Of a stretch of DNA of 64,000 bases, positions 1 to 10,449 are shown one piece after another. The notes beneath the pieces were generated by a model. That model ran no database searches and had not been told where the DNA came from. It worked only from the letters and a program-made list of their open reading frames with translations. Positions within the stretch are counted from its first letter, which is position 1; each line of letters starts with the position of its first letter. The stretch comes from Parapristionchus giblindavisi (lineage: Eukaryota > Nematoda > Chromadorea > Rhabditida > Diplogasteridae), in contig CALSFV010000217.1 in assembly GCA_943737045.1 (NCBI GenBank), positions 372,001 through 436,000 of the forward strand, read 5' to 3'. The position numbers were made by a program, and so were the translations under genes.

Positions 1-197
1 TTCTTATCATAGTGATGGTTACTTTTGTACTTAGAGCATTGTAGAATCAACAAAAGATTACAGCTTGACATGAACTGAAGTGTACATTATTCAGAATTTT
101 TTGCTCTTTCTCGTGGTATATGACATGATAAGTTTCGCTAAAATATTGACGTGTCACGAATTCTTTAATGCCAAAAATGCATGGTTCAATGTTGTTA

Positions 198-214
198 ATT
201 CGGCTGGAGCGGCC
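198..214 (+). promoter_or_regulatory. CENP-B-box-like motif, present in L units only
   Basis: The known CENP-B box is N-TTCG-NNNN-A-NN-CGGG-N. Here the sequence reads A-TTCG-GCTG-G-AG-CGGC-C, so 7 of the 9 conserved positions match; the central A is G and the last G is C. The same 17 bp recur at the same place in nearly every L unit (for example 687-703) and are absent from every S unit. It is the only distinctly GC-rich stretch of an AT-rich repeat. Binding by a CENP-B-like protein is inference, and the match may be chance. Confidence 0.3.
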
Positions 215-535
215 GTTGTTCAACATGGAACGTTGCAAATTATTCAGAATTTTTTGCTCTTTCGTTTGGTATATGACACGCTGGGTTTCGCTGAAAATTT
301 TTCATGTCAGGAATTGTTTTGTTCTTATCAGAGTGATGGTTACTTTTGTACTTAGAGCATTGTAGAATCAACAAAAGATTACAGCTTGACATGAACTGAA
401 GTGTACATTATTCCGAATTTTTTGCTCTTTCGTTTGGTGTATGACACGCTGGGTTTCGCTGAAAATTTTTCATGTCAGGAATTGTTTTGTTCTTATCAGA
501 GTGATGGTTACTTTTGTACTTAGGGCATTGTAGAA

Positions 536-856
536 TCAACAAAAGATTACAGCTTGACATGAACTGAAGTGTACATTATTCAGAATTTTTTGCTCTTTCT
601 CGTGGTATATGACACGATAAGTTTCGCTAAAATATTGACGTGTCACGAATTCTTTAATGCCAAAAATGCATGGTTCAATGTTGTTAATTCGGCTGGAGCG
701 GCCGTTGTTCAACATGGAACGTTGCAAATTATTCAGAATTTTTTGCTCTTTCGTTTGGTATATGACACGCTGGGTTTCGCTGAAAATTTTTCATGTCAGG
801 AATTGTTTTGTTCTTATCAGAGTGATGGTTACTTTTGTACTTAGAGCATTGTAGAA
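536..856 (+). repeat. Exemplar long satellite unit L (321 bp, dimeric)
   Basis: Representative long unit. It contains two copies of the block ATTATTCAGAATTTTTTGCT, at 575 and 728, exactly 153 bp apart; the next such block lies 168 bp further on. Similarity continues beyond the block: GGTATATGACACGATAAGTT in half a corresponds to GGTATATGACACGCTGGGTT in half b, TTCGCTAAAATATTGACGTG to TTCGCTGAAAATTTTTCATG, and CACGAATTCTTT to CAGGAATTGTTT. Upstream of the block, ACATGAACTGAAGTGTAC matches ACATGGAACGTTGCAA. L is therefore an old dimer of a roughly 160 bp monomer whose halves have diverged and are now homogenised as a pair. Every L has one EcoRI site (GAATTC) and one EagI site (CGGCCG), except where mutated. 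Confidence 0.93.
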
Positions 857-1024
857 TCAACAAAAGATTACAGCTTGACATGAACTGAAGTGTACATTAT
901 TCCGAATTTTTTGCTCTTTCGTTTGGTGTATGACACGCTGGGTTTCGCTGAAAATTTTTCATGTCAGGAATTGTTTTGTTCTTATCAGAGTGATGGTTAC
1001 TTTTGTACTTAGGGCATTGTAGAA
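857..1024 (+). repeat. Exemplar short satellite unit S (168 bp, hybrid monomer)
   Basis: Representative short unit. Its first part equals the start of L up to TTGCTCTTTC. It then jumps straight to the second half of L (GTTTGGTGTATGACACGCTG), so it lacks exactly the 153 bp between the two internal AT-rich blocks. Most S units carry GGTGTATGAC where L has GGTATATGAC, and end in TTAGGGC rather than TTAGAGC, so they form a lineage homogenised apart from L. S lacks the EcoRI site, the TTAA site and the GC-rich patch GGCTGGAGCGGCCG. The unit is in the nucleosome-length range known for many satellites (general knowledge). Confidence 0.93.
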
Positions 1025-1165
1025 TCAACAAAAGATTACAGCTTGACATGAACTGAAGTGTACATTATTCAGAATTTCTTGCTCTTTCTCGTGGTATATG
1101 ACACGATAAGTTTCGCTAAAATATTGACGTGTCACGAATTCTTTAATGCCAAAAATGCATGGTTC

Positions 1166-1364
1166 TCGAGATTACGTCATGATCGGTGGACGCTGAATGT
1201 GCTCAATTGGACCCCCCAGTTGCAAGAGGAAACAAGGTCGCCCAGTTAAGAGATGGAGGGATGATTTCGTGAAGTCAGCTGGACCACAATTCTTGCAAGT
1301 GGCGAGGTACAATCGTTCGGAATGGAGAAACCTCATGGCAACCCAGCTACGAAACACCCATTAA
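1166..1364 (+). pseudogene. C-terminal tail of LINE endonuclease/reverse-transcriptase polyprotein, frameshifted
   Basis: Two reading frames together give a peptide typical of the extreme C terminus of insect-type LINE ORF2 proteins. The first frame (from 1166) contains DRWTLNVLNWTP. After a +1 shift somewhere between about 1208 and 1224 the other frame (codons in phase with 1221) contains KRKQGRPVKRWRDDF, then QVARYNRSEWRNL, and ends at TAA 1362-1364. The family pattern, known from many such elements, is a DRW...W.P block followed by GRP..RW.DD and, near the end, A.DR..WR.L. The endonuclease and reverse-transcriptase domains are absent. The start shown is only the junction; upstream codons in that frame belong to satellite. 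It is dead by truncation and frameshift. I assign no clade. Confidence 0.65.
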
Positions 1365-1397
1365 AGCTGATAAAGTTGATTAAATGTAAATGTAAAA
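1166..1397 (+). mobile_element. 5'-truncated non-LTR retrotransposon (LINE) fragment
   Basis: Non-satellite sequence inserted in half a/b of an L unit. The left junction follows ATGGTTC and the right junction precedes AATTCGGCTGG; nine satellite bases (AATGTTGTT) are missing at the join and I see no target-site duplication. The insert reads as the last part of a LINE polyprotein, then a stop at 1362-1364, a very short 3' UTR, and a tail with two TAAATG-type repeats ending in an A run (about 1380-1397). Severe 5' truncation with a simple 3' tail is what target-primed reverse transcription leaves. This is the only copy in the window, so it inserted after the local units were amplified or in one that was never re-amplified. 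Confidence 0.7.
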
Positions 1398-3510
1398 AAT
1401 TCGGCTGGAGCGGCCGTTGTTCAACATGGAACGTTGCAAATTATTCAGAATTTTTTGCTCTTTCGTTTGGTATATGACACGCTGGGTTTCGCTGAAAATT
1501 TTTCATGTCAGGAATTGTTTTGTTCTTATCAGAGTGATGGTTACTTTTGTACTTAGGGCATTGTAGAATCAACAAAAGATTACAGCTTGACATGAACTGA
1601 AGTGTACATTATTCAGAATTTTTTGCTCTTTCTCGTGGTATATGACACGATAAGTTTCGCTAAAATATTGACGTGTCACGAATTCTTTAATGCCAAAAAT
1701 GCATGGTTCAATGTTGTTAATTCGGCTGGAGCGGCCGTTGTTCAACATGGAACGTTGCAAATTATTCAGAATTTTTTGCTCTTTCGTTTGGTATATGACA
1801 CGCTGGGTTTCGCTGAAAATTTTTCATGTCAGGAATTGTTTTGTTCTTATCAGAGTGATGGTTACTTTTGTACTTAGGGCATTGTAGAATCAACAAAAGA
1901 TTACAGCTTGACATGAACTGAAGTGTACATTATTCAGAATTTCTTGCTCTTTCTCGTGGTATATGACACGATAAGTTTCGCTAAAATATTGACGTGTCAC
2001 GAATTCTTTAATGCCAAAAATGCATGGTTCAATGTTGTTAATTCGGCTGGAGCGGCCGTTGTTCAACATGGAACGTTGCAAATTATTCAGAATTTTTTGC
2101 TCTTTCGTTTGGTATATGACACGCTGGGTTTCGCTGAAAATTTTTCATGTCAGGAATTGTTTTGTTCTTATCAGAGTGATGGTTACTTTTGTACTTAGAG
2201 CATTGTAGAATCAACAAAAGATTACAGCTTGACATGAACTGAAGTGTACATTATTCAGAATTTTTTGCTCTTTCTCGTGGTATATGACATGATAAGTTTC
2301 GCTAAAATATTGACGTGTCACGAATTCTTTAATGCCAAAAATGCATGGTTCAATGTTGTTAATTCGGCTGGAGCGGCCGTTGTTCAACATGGAACGTTGC
2401 AAATTATTCAGAATTTTTTGCTCTTTCGTTTGGTATATGACACGCTGGGTTTCGCTGAAAATTTTTCATGTCAGGAATTGTTTTGTTCTTATCAGAGTGA
2501 TGGTTACTTTTGTACTTAGAGCATTGTAGAATCAACAAAAGATTACAGCTTGACATGAACTGAAGTGTACATTATTCCGAATTTTTTGCTCTTTCGTTTG
2601 GTGTATGACACGCTGGGTTTCGCTGAAAATTTTTCATGTCAGGAATTGTTTTGTTCTTATCAGAGTGATGGTTACTTTTGTACTTAGGGCATTGTATAAT
2701 CAACAAAAGATTACAGCTTGACATGAACTGAAGTGTACATTATTCAGAATTTTTTGCTCTTTCTCGTGGTATATGACACGATAAGTTTCGCTAAAATTTT
2801 GACGTGTCACGAATTCTTTAATGCCAAAAATGCATGGTTCAATGTTGTTAATTCGGCTGGAGCGGCCGTTGTTCAACATGGAACGTTGCAAATTATTCAG
2901 AATTTTTTGCTCTTTCGTTTGGTATATGACACGCTGGGTTTCGCTGAAAATTTTTCATGTCAGGAATTGTTTTGTTCTTATCAGATTGATGGTTACTTTT
3001 GTACTTAGAGCAATTGTAGAATCAACAAAAGATTACAGCTTGACATGAACTGAAGTGTACATTATTCAGAATTTTTTGCTCTTTCTCGTGGTATATGACA
3101 CGATAAGTTTCGCTAAAATATTGACGTGTCACGAATTCTTTAATGCCAAAAATGCATGGTTCAATGTTGTTAATTCGGCTGGAGCGGCCGTTGTTCAACA
3201 TGGAACGTTGCAAATTATTCAGAATTTTTTGCTCTTTCGTTTGGTATATGACACGCTGGGTTTCGCTGAAAATTTTTCATGTCAGGAATTGTTTTGTTCT
3301 TATCAGAGTGATGGTTACTTTTGTACTTAGAGCATTGTAGAATCAACAAAAGATTACAGCTTGACATGAACTGAAGTGTACATTATTCCGAATTTTTTGC
3401 TCTTTCGTTTGGTGTATGACACGCTGGGTTTCGCTGAAAATTTTTCATGTCAGGAATTGTTTTGTTCTTATCAGAGTGATGGTTACTTTTGTACTTAGGG
3501 CATTGTATAA

Positions 3511-4794
3511 TCAACAAAAGATTACAGCTTGACATGAACTGAAGTGTACATTATTCAGAATTTTTTGCTCTTTCTCGTGGTATATGACACGATAAGTTTC
3601 GCTAAAATTTTGACGTGTCACGAATTCTTTAATGCCAAAAATGCATGGTTCAATGTTGTTAATTCGGCTGGAGCGGCCGTTGTTCAACATGGAACGTTGC
3701 AAATTATTCAGAATTTTTTGCTCTTTCGTTTGGTATATGACACGCTGGGTTTCGCTGAAAATTTTTCATGTCAGGAATTGTTTTGTTCTTATCAGATTGA
3801 TGGTTACTTTTGTACTTAGGGCATTGTAGAATCAACAAAAGATTACAGCTTGACATGAACTGAAGTGTACATTATTCAGAATTTTTTGCTCTTTCTCGTG
3901 GTATATGACATGATAAGTTTCGCTAAAATATTGACGTGTCACGAATTCTTTAATGCCAAAAATGCATGGTTCAATGTTGTTAATTCGGCTGGAGCGGCCG
4001 TTGTTCAACATGGAACGTTGCAAATTATTCAGAATTTTTTGCTCTTTCGTTTGGTATATGACACGCTGGGTTTCGCTGAAAATTTTTCATGTCAGGAATT
4101 GTTTTGTTCTTATCAGAGTGATGGTTACTTTTGTACTTAGGGCATTGTAGAATCAACAAAAGATTACAGCTTGACATGATCTGAAGTGTACATTATTCAG
4201 AATTTTTTGCTCTTTCTCGTGGTATATGACACGATAAGTTTCGCTAAAATATTGACGTGTCACGAATTCTTTAATGCCAAAAATGCATGGTTCAATGTTG
4301 TTAATTCGGCTGGAGCGGCCGTTGTTCAACATGGAACGTTGCAAATTATTCAGAATTTTTTGCTCTTTCGTTTGGTGTATGACACGCTGGGTTTCGCTGA
4401 AAATTTTTCATGTCAGGAATTGTTTTGTTCTTATCAGAGTGATGGTTACTTTTGTACTTAGGGCATTGTAGAATCAACAAAAGATTATAGCTTGACATGA
4501 ACTGAAGTGTACATTATTCAGAATTTCTTGCTCTTTCTCGTGGTATATGACACGATAAGTTTCGCTAAATTATTGACGTGTCACGAATTCTTTAATGCCA
4601 AAAATGCATGGTTCAATGTTGTTAATTCGGCTGGAGCGGCCGTTGTTCAACATGGAACGTTGCAAATTATTCAGAATTTTTTGCTCTTTCGTTTGGTATA
4701 TGACACGCTGGGTTTCGCTGAAAATTTTTCATGTCAGGAATTGTTTTGTTCTTATCAGAGTGATGGTTACTTTTGTACTTAGAGCATTGTAGAA
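3511..4794 (+). repeat. Higher-order repeat of four L units (1284 bp), copy 1
   Basis: Four consecutive L units carry an ordered set of markers: CAGATTGATGG in the first (3511), GACATGATAAG in the second (3832), GGTGTATGAC in the second half of the third (4153), and GATTATAGC at the start of the fourth (4474). The same ordered set recurs 1773 bp downstream at 5284-6567. Order, not just presence, is kept, which marks duplication as a block. Confidence 0.8.
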
Positions 4795-5283
4795 TCAACA
4801 AAAGATTACAGCTTGACATGAACTGAAGTGTACATTATTCAGAATTTTTTGCTCTTTCTCGTGGTATATGACATGATAAGTTTCGCTAAAATATTGACGT
4901 GTCACGAATTCTTTAATGCCAAAAATGCATGGTTCAATGTTGTTAATTCGGCTGGAGCGGCCGTTGTTCAACATGGAACGTTGCAAATTATTCAGAATTT
5001 TTTGCTCTTTCGTTTGGTATATGACACGCTGGGTTTCGCTGAAAATTTTTCATGTCAGGAATTGTTTTGTTCTTATCAGAGTGATGGTTACTTTTGTACT
5101 TAGAGCATTGTAGAATCAACAAAAGATTACAGCTTGACATGAACTGAAGTGTACATTATTCCGAATTTTTTGCTCTTTCGTTTGGTGTATGACACGCTGG
5201 GTTTCGCTGAAAATTTTTCATGTCAGGAATTGTTTTGTTCTTATCAGAGTGATGGTTACTTTTGTACTTAGGGCATTGTATAA

Positions 5284-6567
5284 TCAACAAAAGATTACAG
5301 CTTGACATGAACTGAAGTGTACATTATTCAGAATTTTTTGCTCTTTCTCGTGGTATATGACACGATAAGTTTCGCTAAAATATTGACGTGTCACGAATTC
5401 TTTAATGCCAAAAATGCATGGTTCAATGTTGTTAATTCGGCTGGAGCGGCCGTTGTTCAACATGGAACGTTGCAAATTATTCAGAATTTTTTGCTCTTTC
5501 GTTTGGTATATGACACGCTGGGTTTCGCTGAAAATTTTTCATGTCAGGAATTGTTTTGTTCTTATCAGATTGATGGTTACTTTTGTACTTAGGGCATTGT
5601 AGAATCAACAAAAGATTACAGCTTGACATGAACTGAAGTGTACATTATTCAGAATTTTTTGCTCTTTCTCGTGGTATATGACATGATAAGTTTCGCTAAA
5701 ATATTGACGTGTCACGAATTCTTTAATGCCAAAAATGCATGGTTCAATGTTGTTAATTCGGCTGGAGCGGCCGTTGTTCAACATGGAACGTTGCAAATTA
5801 TTCAGAATTTTTTGCTCTTTCGTTTGGTATATGACACGCTGGGTTTCGCTGAAAATTTTTCATGTCAGGAATTGTTTTGTTCTTATCAGAGTGATGGTTA
5901 CTTTTGTACTTAGGGCATTGTAGAATCAACAAAAGATTACAGCTTGACATGAACTGAAGTGTACATTATTCAGAATTTTTTGCTCTTTCTCGTGGTATAT
6001 GACACGATAAGTTTCGCTAAAATATTGACGTGTCACGAATTCTTTAATGCCAAAAATGCATGGTTCAATGTTGTTAATTCGGCTGGAGCGGCCGTTGTTC
6101 AACATGGAACGTTGCAAATTATTCAGAATTTTTTGCTCTTTCGTTTGGTGTATGACACGCTGGGTTTCGCTGAAAATTTTTCATGTCAGGAATTGTTTTG
6201 TTCTTATCAGAGTGATGGTTACTTTTGTACTTAGGGCATTGTAGAATCAACAAAAGATTATAGCTTGACATGAACTGAAGTGTACATTATTCAGAATTTT
6301 TTGCTCTTTCTCGTGGTATATGACACGATAAGTTTCGCTAAAATATTGACGTGTCACGAATTCTTTAATGCCAAAAATGCATGGTTCAATGTTGTTAATT
6401 CGGCTGGAGCGGCCGTTGTTCAACATGGAACGTTGCAAATTATTCAGAATTTTTTGCTCTTTCGTTTGGTATATGACACGCTGGGTTTCGCTGAAAATTT
6501 TTCATGTCAGGAATTGTTTTGTTCTTATCAGAGTGATGGTTACTTTTGCACTTAGGGCATTGTAGAA
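5284..6567 (+). repeat. Higher-order repeat of four L units (1284 bp), copy 2
   Basis: Repeats the marker order of the block at 3511-4794: CAGATTGATGG (5284), GACATGATAAG (5605), GGTGTATGAC in L (5926), GATTATAGC (6247). The third unit lacks the GATCTGAAG change seen in its counterpart at 4153, so the copies have diverged slightly or had separate exchanges. Partial versions continue at 7210-7531 and 8830-9793. Confidence 0.8.
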
Positions 6568-9500
6568 TCAACAAAAGATTACAGCTTGACATGAACTGAA
6601 GTGTACATTATTCAGAATTTTTTGCTCTTTCTCGTGGTATATGACACGATAAGTTTCGCTAAAATATTGACGTGTCACGAATTCTTTAATGCCAAAAATG
6701 CATGGTTCAATGTTGTTAATTCGGCTGGAGCGGCCGTTGTTCAACATGGAACGTTGCAAATTATTCAGAATTTTTTGCTCTTTCGTTTGGTATATGACAC
6801 GCTGGGTTTCGCTGAAAATTTTTCATGTCAGGAATTGTTTTGTTCTTATCAGAGTGATGGTTACTTTTGTACTTAGGGCATTGTAGAATCAACAAAAGAT
6901 TACAGCTTGACATGAACTGAAGTGTACATTATTCAGAATTTCTTGCTCTTTCTCGTGGTATATGACACGATAAGTTTCGCTAAAATATTGACGTGTCACG
7001 AATTCTTTAATGCCAAAAATGCATGGTTCAATGTTGTTAATTCGGCTGGAGCGGCCGTTGTTCAACATGGAACGTTGCAAATTATTCAGAATTTTTTGCT
7101 CTTTCGTTTGGTATATGACACGCTGGGTTTCGCTGAAAATTTTTCATGTCAGGAATTGTTTTGTTCTTATCAGAGTGATGGTTACTTTTGTACTTAGGGC
7201 ATTGTAGAATCAACAAAAGATTACAGCTTGACATGAACTGAAGTGTACATTATTCAGAATTTTTTGCTCTTTCTCGTGGTATATGACACGATAAGTTTCG
7301 CTAAAATATTGACGTGTCACGAATTCTTTAATGCCAAAAATGCATGGTTCAATGTTGTTAATTCGGCTGGAGCGGCCGTTGTTCAACATGGAACGTTGCA
7401 AATTATTCAGAATTTTTTGCTCTTTCGTTTGGTATATGACACGCTGGGTTTCGCTGAAAATTTTTCATGTCAGGAATTGTTTTGTTCTTATCAGATTGAT
7501 GGTTACTTTTGTACTTAGGGCATTGTAGAATCAACAAAAGATTACAGCTTGACATGAACTGAAGTGTACATTATTCAGAATTTTTTGCTCTTTCTCGTGG
7601 TATATGACATGATAAGTTTCGCTAAAATATTGACGTGTCACGAATTCTTTAATGCCAAAAATGCATGGTTCAATGTTGTTAATTCGGCTGGAGCGGCCGT
7701 TGTTCAACATGGAACGTTGCAAATTATTCAGAATTTTTTGCTCTTTCGTTTGGTATATGACACGCTGGGTTTCGCTGAAAATTTTTCATGTCAGGAATTG
7801 TTTTGTTCTTATCAGAGTGATGGTTACTTTTGTACTTAGAGCATTGTAGAATCAACAAAAGATTACAGCTTGACATGAACTGAAGTGTACATTATTCAGA
7901 ATTTTTTGCTCTTTCGTTTGGTATATGACACGCTGGGTTTCGCTGAAAATTTTTCATGTCAGGAATTGTTTTGTTCTTATCAGATTGATGGTTACTTTTG
8001 TACTTAGGGCATTGTAGAATCAACAAAAGATTACAGCTTGACATGAACTGAAGTGTACATTATTCAGAATTTTTTGCTCTTTCTCGTGGTATATGACATG
8101 ATAAGTTTCGCTAAAATATTGACGTGTCACGAATTCTTTAATGCCAAAAATGCATGGTTCAATGTTGTTAATTCGGCTGGAGCGGCCGTTGTTCAACATG
8201 GAACGTTGCAAATTATTCAGAATTTTTTGCTCTTTCGTTTGGTATATGACACGCTGGGTTTCGCTGAAAATTTTTCATGTCAGGAATTGTTTTGTTCTTA
8301 TCAGAGTGATGGTTACTTTTGTACTTAGAGCATTGTAGAATCAACAAAAGATTACAGCTTGACATGAACTGAAGTGTACATTATTCAGAATTTTTTGCTC
8401 TTTCGTTTGGTGTATGACACGCTGGGTTTCGCTGAAAATTTTTCATGTCAGGAATTGTTTTGTTCTTATCAGAGTGATGGTTACTTTTGTACTTAGGGCA
8501 TTGTAGAATCAACAAAAGATTACAGCTTGACATGAACTGAAGTGTACATTATTCAGAATTTTTTGCTCTTTCTCGTGGTATATGACACGATAAGTTTCGC
8601 TAAAATATTGACGTGTCACGAATTCTTTAATGCCAAAAATGCATGGTTCAATGTTGTTAATTCGGCTGGAGCGGCCGTTGTTCAACATGGAACGTTGCAA
8701 ATTATTCAGAATTTTTTGCTCTTTCGTTTGGTGTATGACACGCTGGGTTTCGCTGAAAATTTTTCATGTCAGGAATTGTTTTGTTCTTATCAGAGTGATG
8801 GTTACTTTTGTACTTAGGGCATTGTAGAATCAACAAAAGATTACAGCTTGACATGAACTGAAGTGTACATTATTCAGAATTTTTTGCTCTTTCTCGTGGT
8901 ATATGACACGATAAGTTTCGCTAAAATATTGACGTGTCACGAATTCTTTAATGCCAAAAATGCATGGTTCAATGTTGTTAATTCGGCTGGAGCGGCCGTT
9001 GTTCAACATGGAACGTTGCAAATTATTCAGAATTTTTTGCTCTTTCGTTTGGTGTATGACACGCTGGGTTTCGCTGAAAATTTTTCATGTCAGGAATTGT
9101 TTTGTTCTTATCAGAGTGATGGTTACTTTTGTACTTAGGGCATTGTAGAATCAACAAAAGATTATAGCTTGACATGAACTGAAGTGTACATTATTCAGAA
9201 TTTTTTGCTCTTTCTCGTGGTATATGACACGATAAGTTTCGCTAAAATATTGACGTGTCACGAATTCTTTAATGCCAAAAATGCATGGTTCAATGTTGTT
9301 AATTCGGCTGGAGCGGCCGTTGTTCAACATGGAACGTTGCAAATTATTCAGAATTTTTTGCTCTTTCGTTTGGTATATGACACGCTGGGTTTCGCTGAAA
9401 ATTTTTCATGTCAGGAATTGTTTTGTTCTTATCAGAGTGATGGTTACTTTTGTACTTAGAGCATTGTAGAATCAACAAAAGATTACAGCTTGACATGAAC

Positions 9501-10449
9501 TGAAGTGTACATTATTCAGAATTTTTTGCTCTTTCTCGTGGTATATGACATGATAAGTTTCGCTAAAATATTGACGTGTCACGAATTCTTTAATGCCAAA
9601 AATGCATGGTTCAATGTTGTTAATTCGGCTGGAGCGGCCGTTGTTCAACATGGAACGTTGCAAATTATTCAGAATTTTTTGCTCTTTCGTTTGGTGTATG
9701 ACACGCTGGGTTTCGCTGAAAATTTTTCATGTCAGGAATTGTTTTGTTCTTATCAGAGTGATGGTTACTTTTGTACTTAGGGCATTGTAGAATCAACAAA
9801 AGATTATAGCTTGACATGAACTGAAGTGTACATTATTCAGAATTTTTTGCTCTTTCTCGTGGTATATGACACGATAAGTTTCGCTAAAATATTGACGTGT
9901 CACGAATTCTTTAATGCCAAAAATGCATGGTTCAATGTTGTTAATTCGGCTGGAGCGGCCGTTGTTCAACATGGAACGTTGCAAATTATTCAGAATTTTT
10001 TGCTCTTTCGTTTGGTATATGACACGCTGGGTTTCGCTGAAAATTTTTCATGTCAGGAATTGTTTTGTTCTTATCAGAGTGATGGTTACTTTTGTACTTA
10101 GAGCATTGTAGAATCAACAAAAGATTACAGCTTGACATGAACTGAAGTGTACATTATTCAGAATTTTTTGCTCTTTCGTTTGGTGTATGACACGCTGGGT
10201 TTCGCTGAAAATTTTTCATGCCAGGAATTGTTTTGTTCTTATCAGAGTGATGGTTACTTTTGTACTTAGAGCATTGTAGAATCAACAAAAGATTACAGCT
10301 TGACATGAACTGAAGTGTACATTATTCAGAATTTTTTGCTCTTTCGTTTGGTGTATGACACGCTGGGTTTCGCTGAAAATTTTTCATGTCAGGAATTGTT
10401 TTGTTCTTATCAGAGTGATGGTTACTTTTGTACTTAGGGCATTGTAGAA

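Larger units (their letters stand above)
1..1165 (+). repeat. Satellite array, 5' segment (L-S-L-S-L partial)
   Basis: Tandem satellite cut by the window edge. Counting each unit from the TCAACAAAAGATTAC block, long units start at 47 and 536 and are each followed by a short unit (368-535 and 857-1024), giving a 489 bp L-S period. A third long unit starts at 1025 and is interrupted at 1166. The first two short units carry ATTATTCCG where nearly all other units have ATTATTCAG, so they descend from one recent duplication. The unit at 47 has GACATGATAAG where most have GACACGATAAG. No gene is seen; the small open frames on both strands recur identically in every unit and are products of the repeat. 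Confidence 0.95.
1398..10449 (+). repeat. Satellite array segment, L-dominated
   Basis: Long units start at 1569, 1890, 2211, 2700, 3022, 3511, 3832, 4153, 4474, 4795, 5284, 5605, 5926, 6247, 6568, 6889, 7210, 7531, 8020, 8509, 8830, 9151, 9472 and 9793. Short units follow only those at 2211, 3022, 4795, 7531, 8020 and (two in a row) 9793. This is the stretch poorest in S. Markers that recur out of register are GACATGATAAG (2211, 3832, 4795, 5605, 7531, 8020, 9472), CAGATTGATGG (2700, 3511, 5284, 7210), GATTATAGC (4474, 6247, 9151, 9793) and GGTGTATG inside L (4153, 5926, 8509, 8830, 9472). No gene is seen. Confidence 0.93.

Noticed and set aside
569..844. 91-codon plus-strand frame repeated in nearly every long unit
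   Set aside because: It recurs only because the DNA repeats, always ends at the unit's own TAG, overlaps equally good frames on both strands, and is broken freely by CATGTTAGG and 1 bp indels. No start context, domain or codon bias supports it.
1172..1357. 61-codon minus-strand frame across the LINE fragment
   Set aside because: It is the complement of the LINE C-terminal region, which matches the family pattern on the plus strand.
1680..1695. Bacterial-style promoter and ribosome-binding signals in the AT-rich repeat
   Set aside because: Such matches are expected by chance in AT-rich DNA, and nothing else suggests a prokaryote.
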